Below the pieces are notes generated by a model that searched no databases, was not told the DNA's origin, and was given only the letters and a program-made list of their open reading frames with translations. Positions 63,862-64,000 of a stretch of 64,000 nucleotides of DNA are shown here, in pieces. This DNA is from Bifidobacterium ramosum (GTDB taxonomy: Bacteria; Actinomycetota; Actinomycetes; Actinomycetales; Bifidobacteriaceae): assembly GCF_009299505.1 (NCBI RefSeq), contig NZ_WBSM01000003.1:89828-153827 (forward strand), given 5' to 3'. Position numbers and translations under genes: made by a program. Position 1 is the stretch's first letter. The number at the start of each line of letters is the position of its first letter.

Positions 63862-63927
63862 TATATGGCGCCTTATGCGCGCAACACATGCTTCCGCTCA
63901 CTATGCATACATCCGCCCCCGTCGCCG

Positions 63928-64000
63928 GCACAACCGTACACCACGCCGCTCCATCCGTACGTTGTTGCAAAGCAACCAGCACAAACGTACAGATGGCGCC
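63928..64000. repeat. Family E inverted repeat and a partial copy at the window edge
   Basis: GCACAACCGTAC and GTACGTTGTTGC (10 of 12 paired) form one unit; a further arm CACAAACGTAC starts at 63981 and is cut by the edge of the window. Confidence 0.65.

Overview
The window is high-GC Gram-positive chromosome and reads as Bifidobacterium. Pointers are two C69 dipeptidases, a class Ib ribonucleotide reductase operon with NrdR boxes, an FTR1/P19/DUF2318 ferrous-iron cluster of the bifidobacterial bfeUOB type, a Trep_Strep-type ECF transporter, paired YhgE/Pip proteins and formate-tetrahydrofolate ligase. The species cannot be told from the sequence. There is no rRNA, CRISPR, phage or transposase gene. 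One tRNA (Lys, TTT) is present.

Layout. 0-9 kb: a truncated membrane-anchored gene (possibly ftsY), an AAA/DUF4143 ATPase, a TetR regulator, a family 2 glycosyltransferase, a GH129/GH101-like glycosidase, a C69 dipeptidase and a glutaredoxin-like protein. 9-17 kb: a DUF2089 protein with a small membrane protein, tRNA-Lys, MsrAB, then nrdH-nrdI-nrdE-(tiny ORF)-nrdF behind two NrdR-box-like sites. 17-24 kb: two uncharacterised proteins, an ECF transporter (S, T and a fused double ATPase) and a PF06541 membrane protein. 24-30 kb: two overlapping YhgE/Pip genes followed by a TetR gene, preceded by a 10-bp-periodic TGACGTCA repeat. 31-39 kb: the iron cluster, read right to left: FTR1 permease, P19 lipoprotein, DUF2318 membrane protein, two FtsX-type permeases, an ATPase and an FMN-binding lipoprotein. 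ApbE, the likely flavin transferase for that lipoprotein, lies at 41.6 kb, beyond a GPH-type sugar symporter. 43-48 kb: a MarR-controlled heterodimeric ABC exporter and a GtrA protein. 48-54 kb: a MIF-like protein, Fhs, a second C69 dipeptidase, a YbhB/PEBP protein and a RhuM-Fic fusion. 54-64 kb: a sugar phosphotransferase (PTS) island with EI and HPr divergent, a LacI regulator, a HAD phosphatase, and a GntR-controlled operon for cellobiose-type IIC, IIB, IIA and a 6-phospho-beta-glucosidase.

The most unusual property is between the genes. At least eight unrelated families of 40-60 bp inverted repeats occupy most intergenic gaps, singly or in arrays of up to six, including inside operons and once inside a coding sequence. 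The commonest (family B, consensus left arm AACGGACATACAGCCGATT) has 22 complete copies here. In several copies both arms have changed together so that pairing is kept, which implies selection or a mechanism that preserves the hairpin. Most gaps over 300 bases are filled by these elements. Several regulator-operator pairs can be read directly: MarR/GTGTAAGATATTACAC, GntR/AGTTATTCGAATAACT, a LacI/cre-like site between ptsI and ptsH, and the two NrdR boxes.
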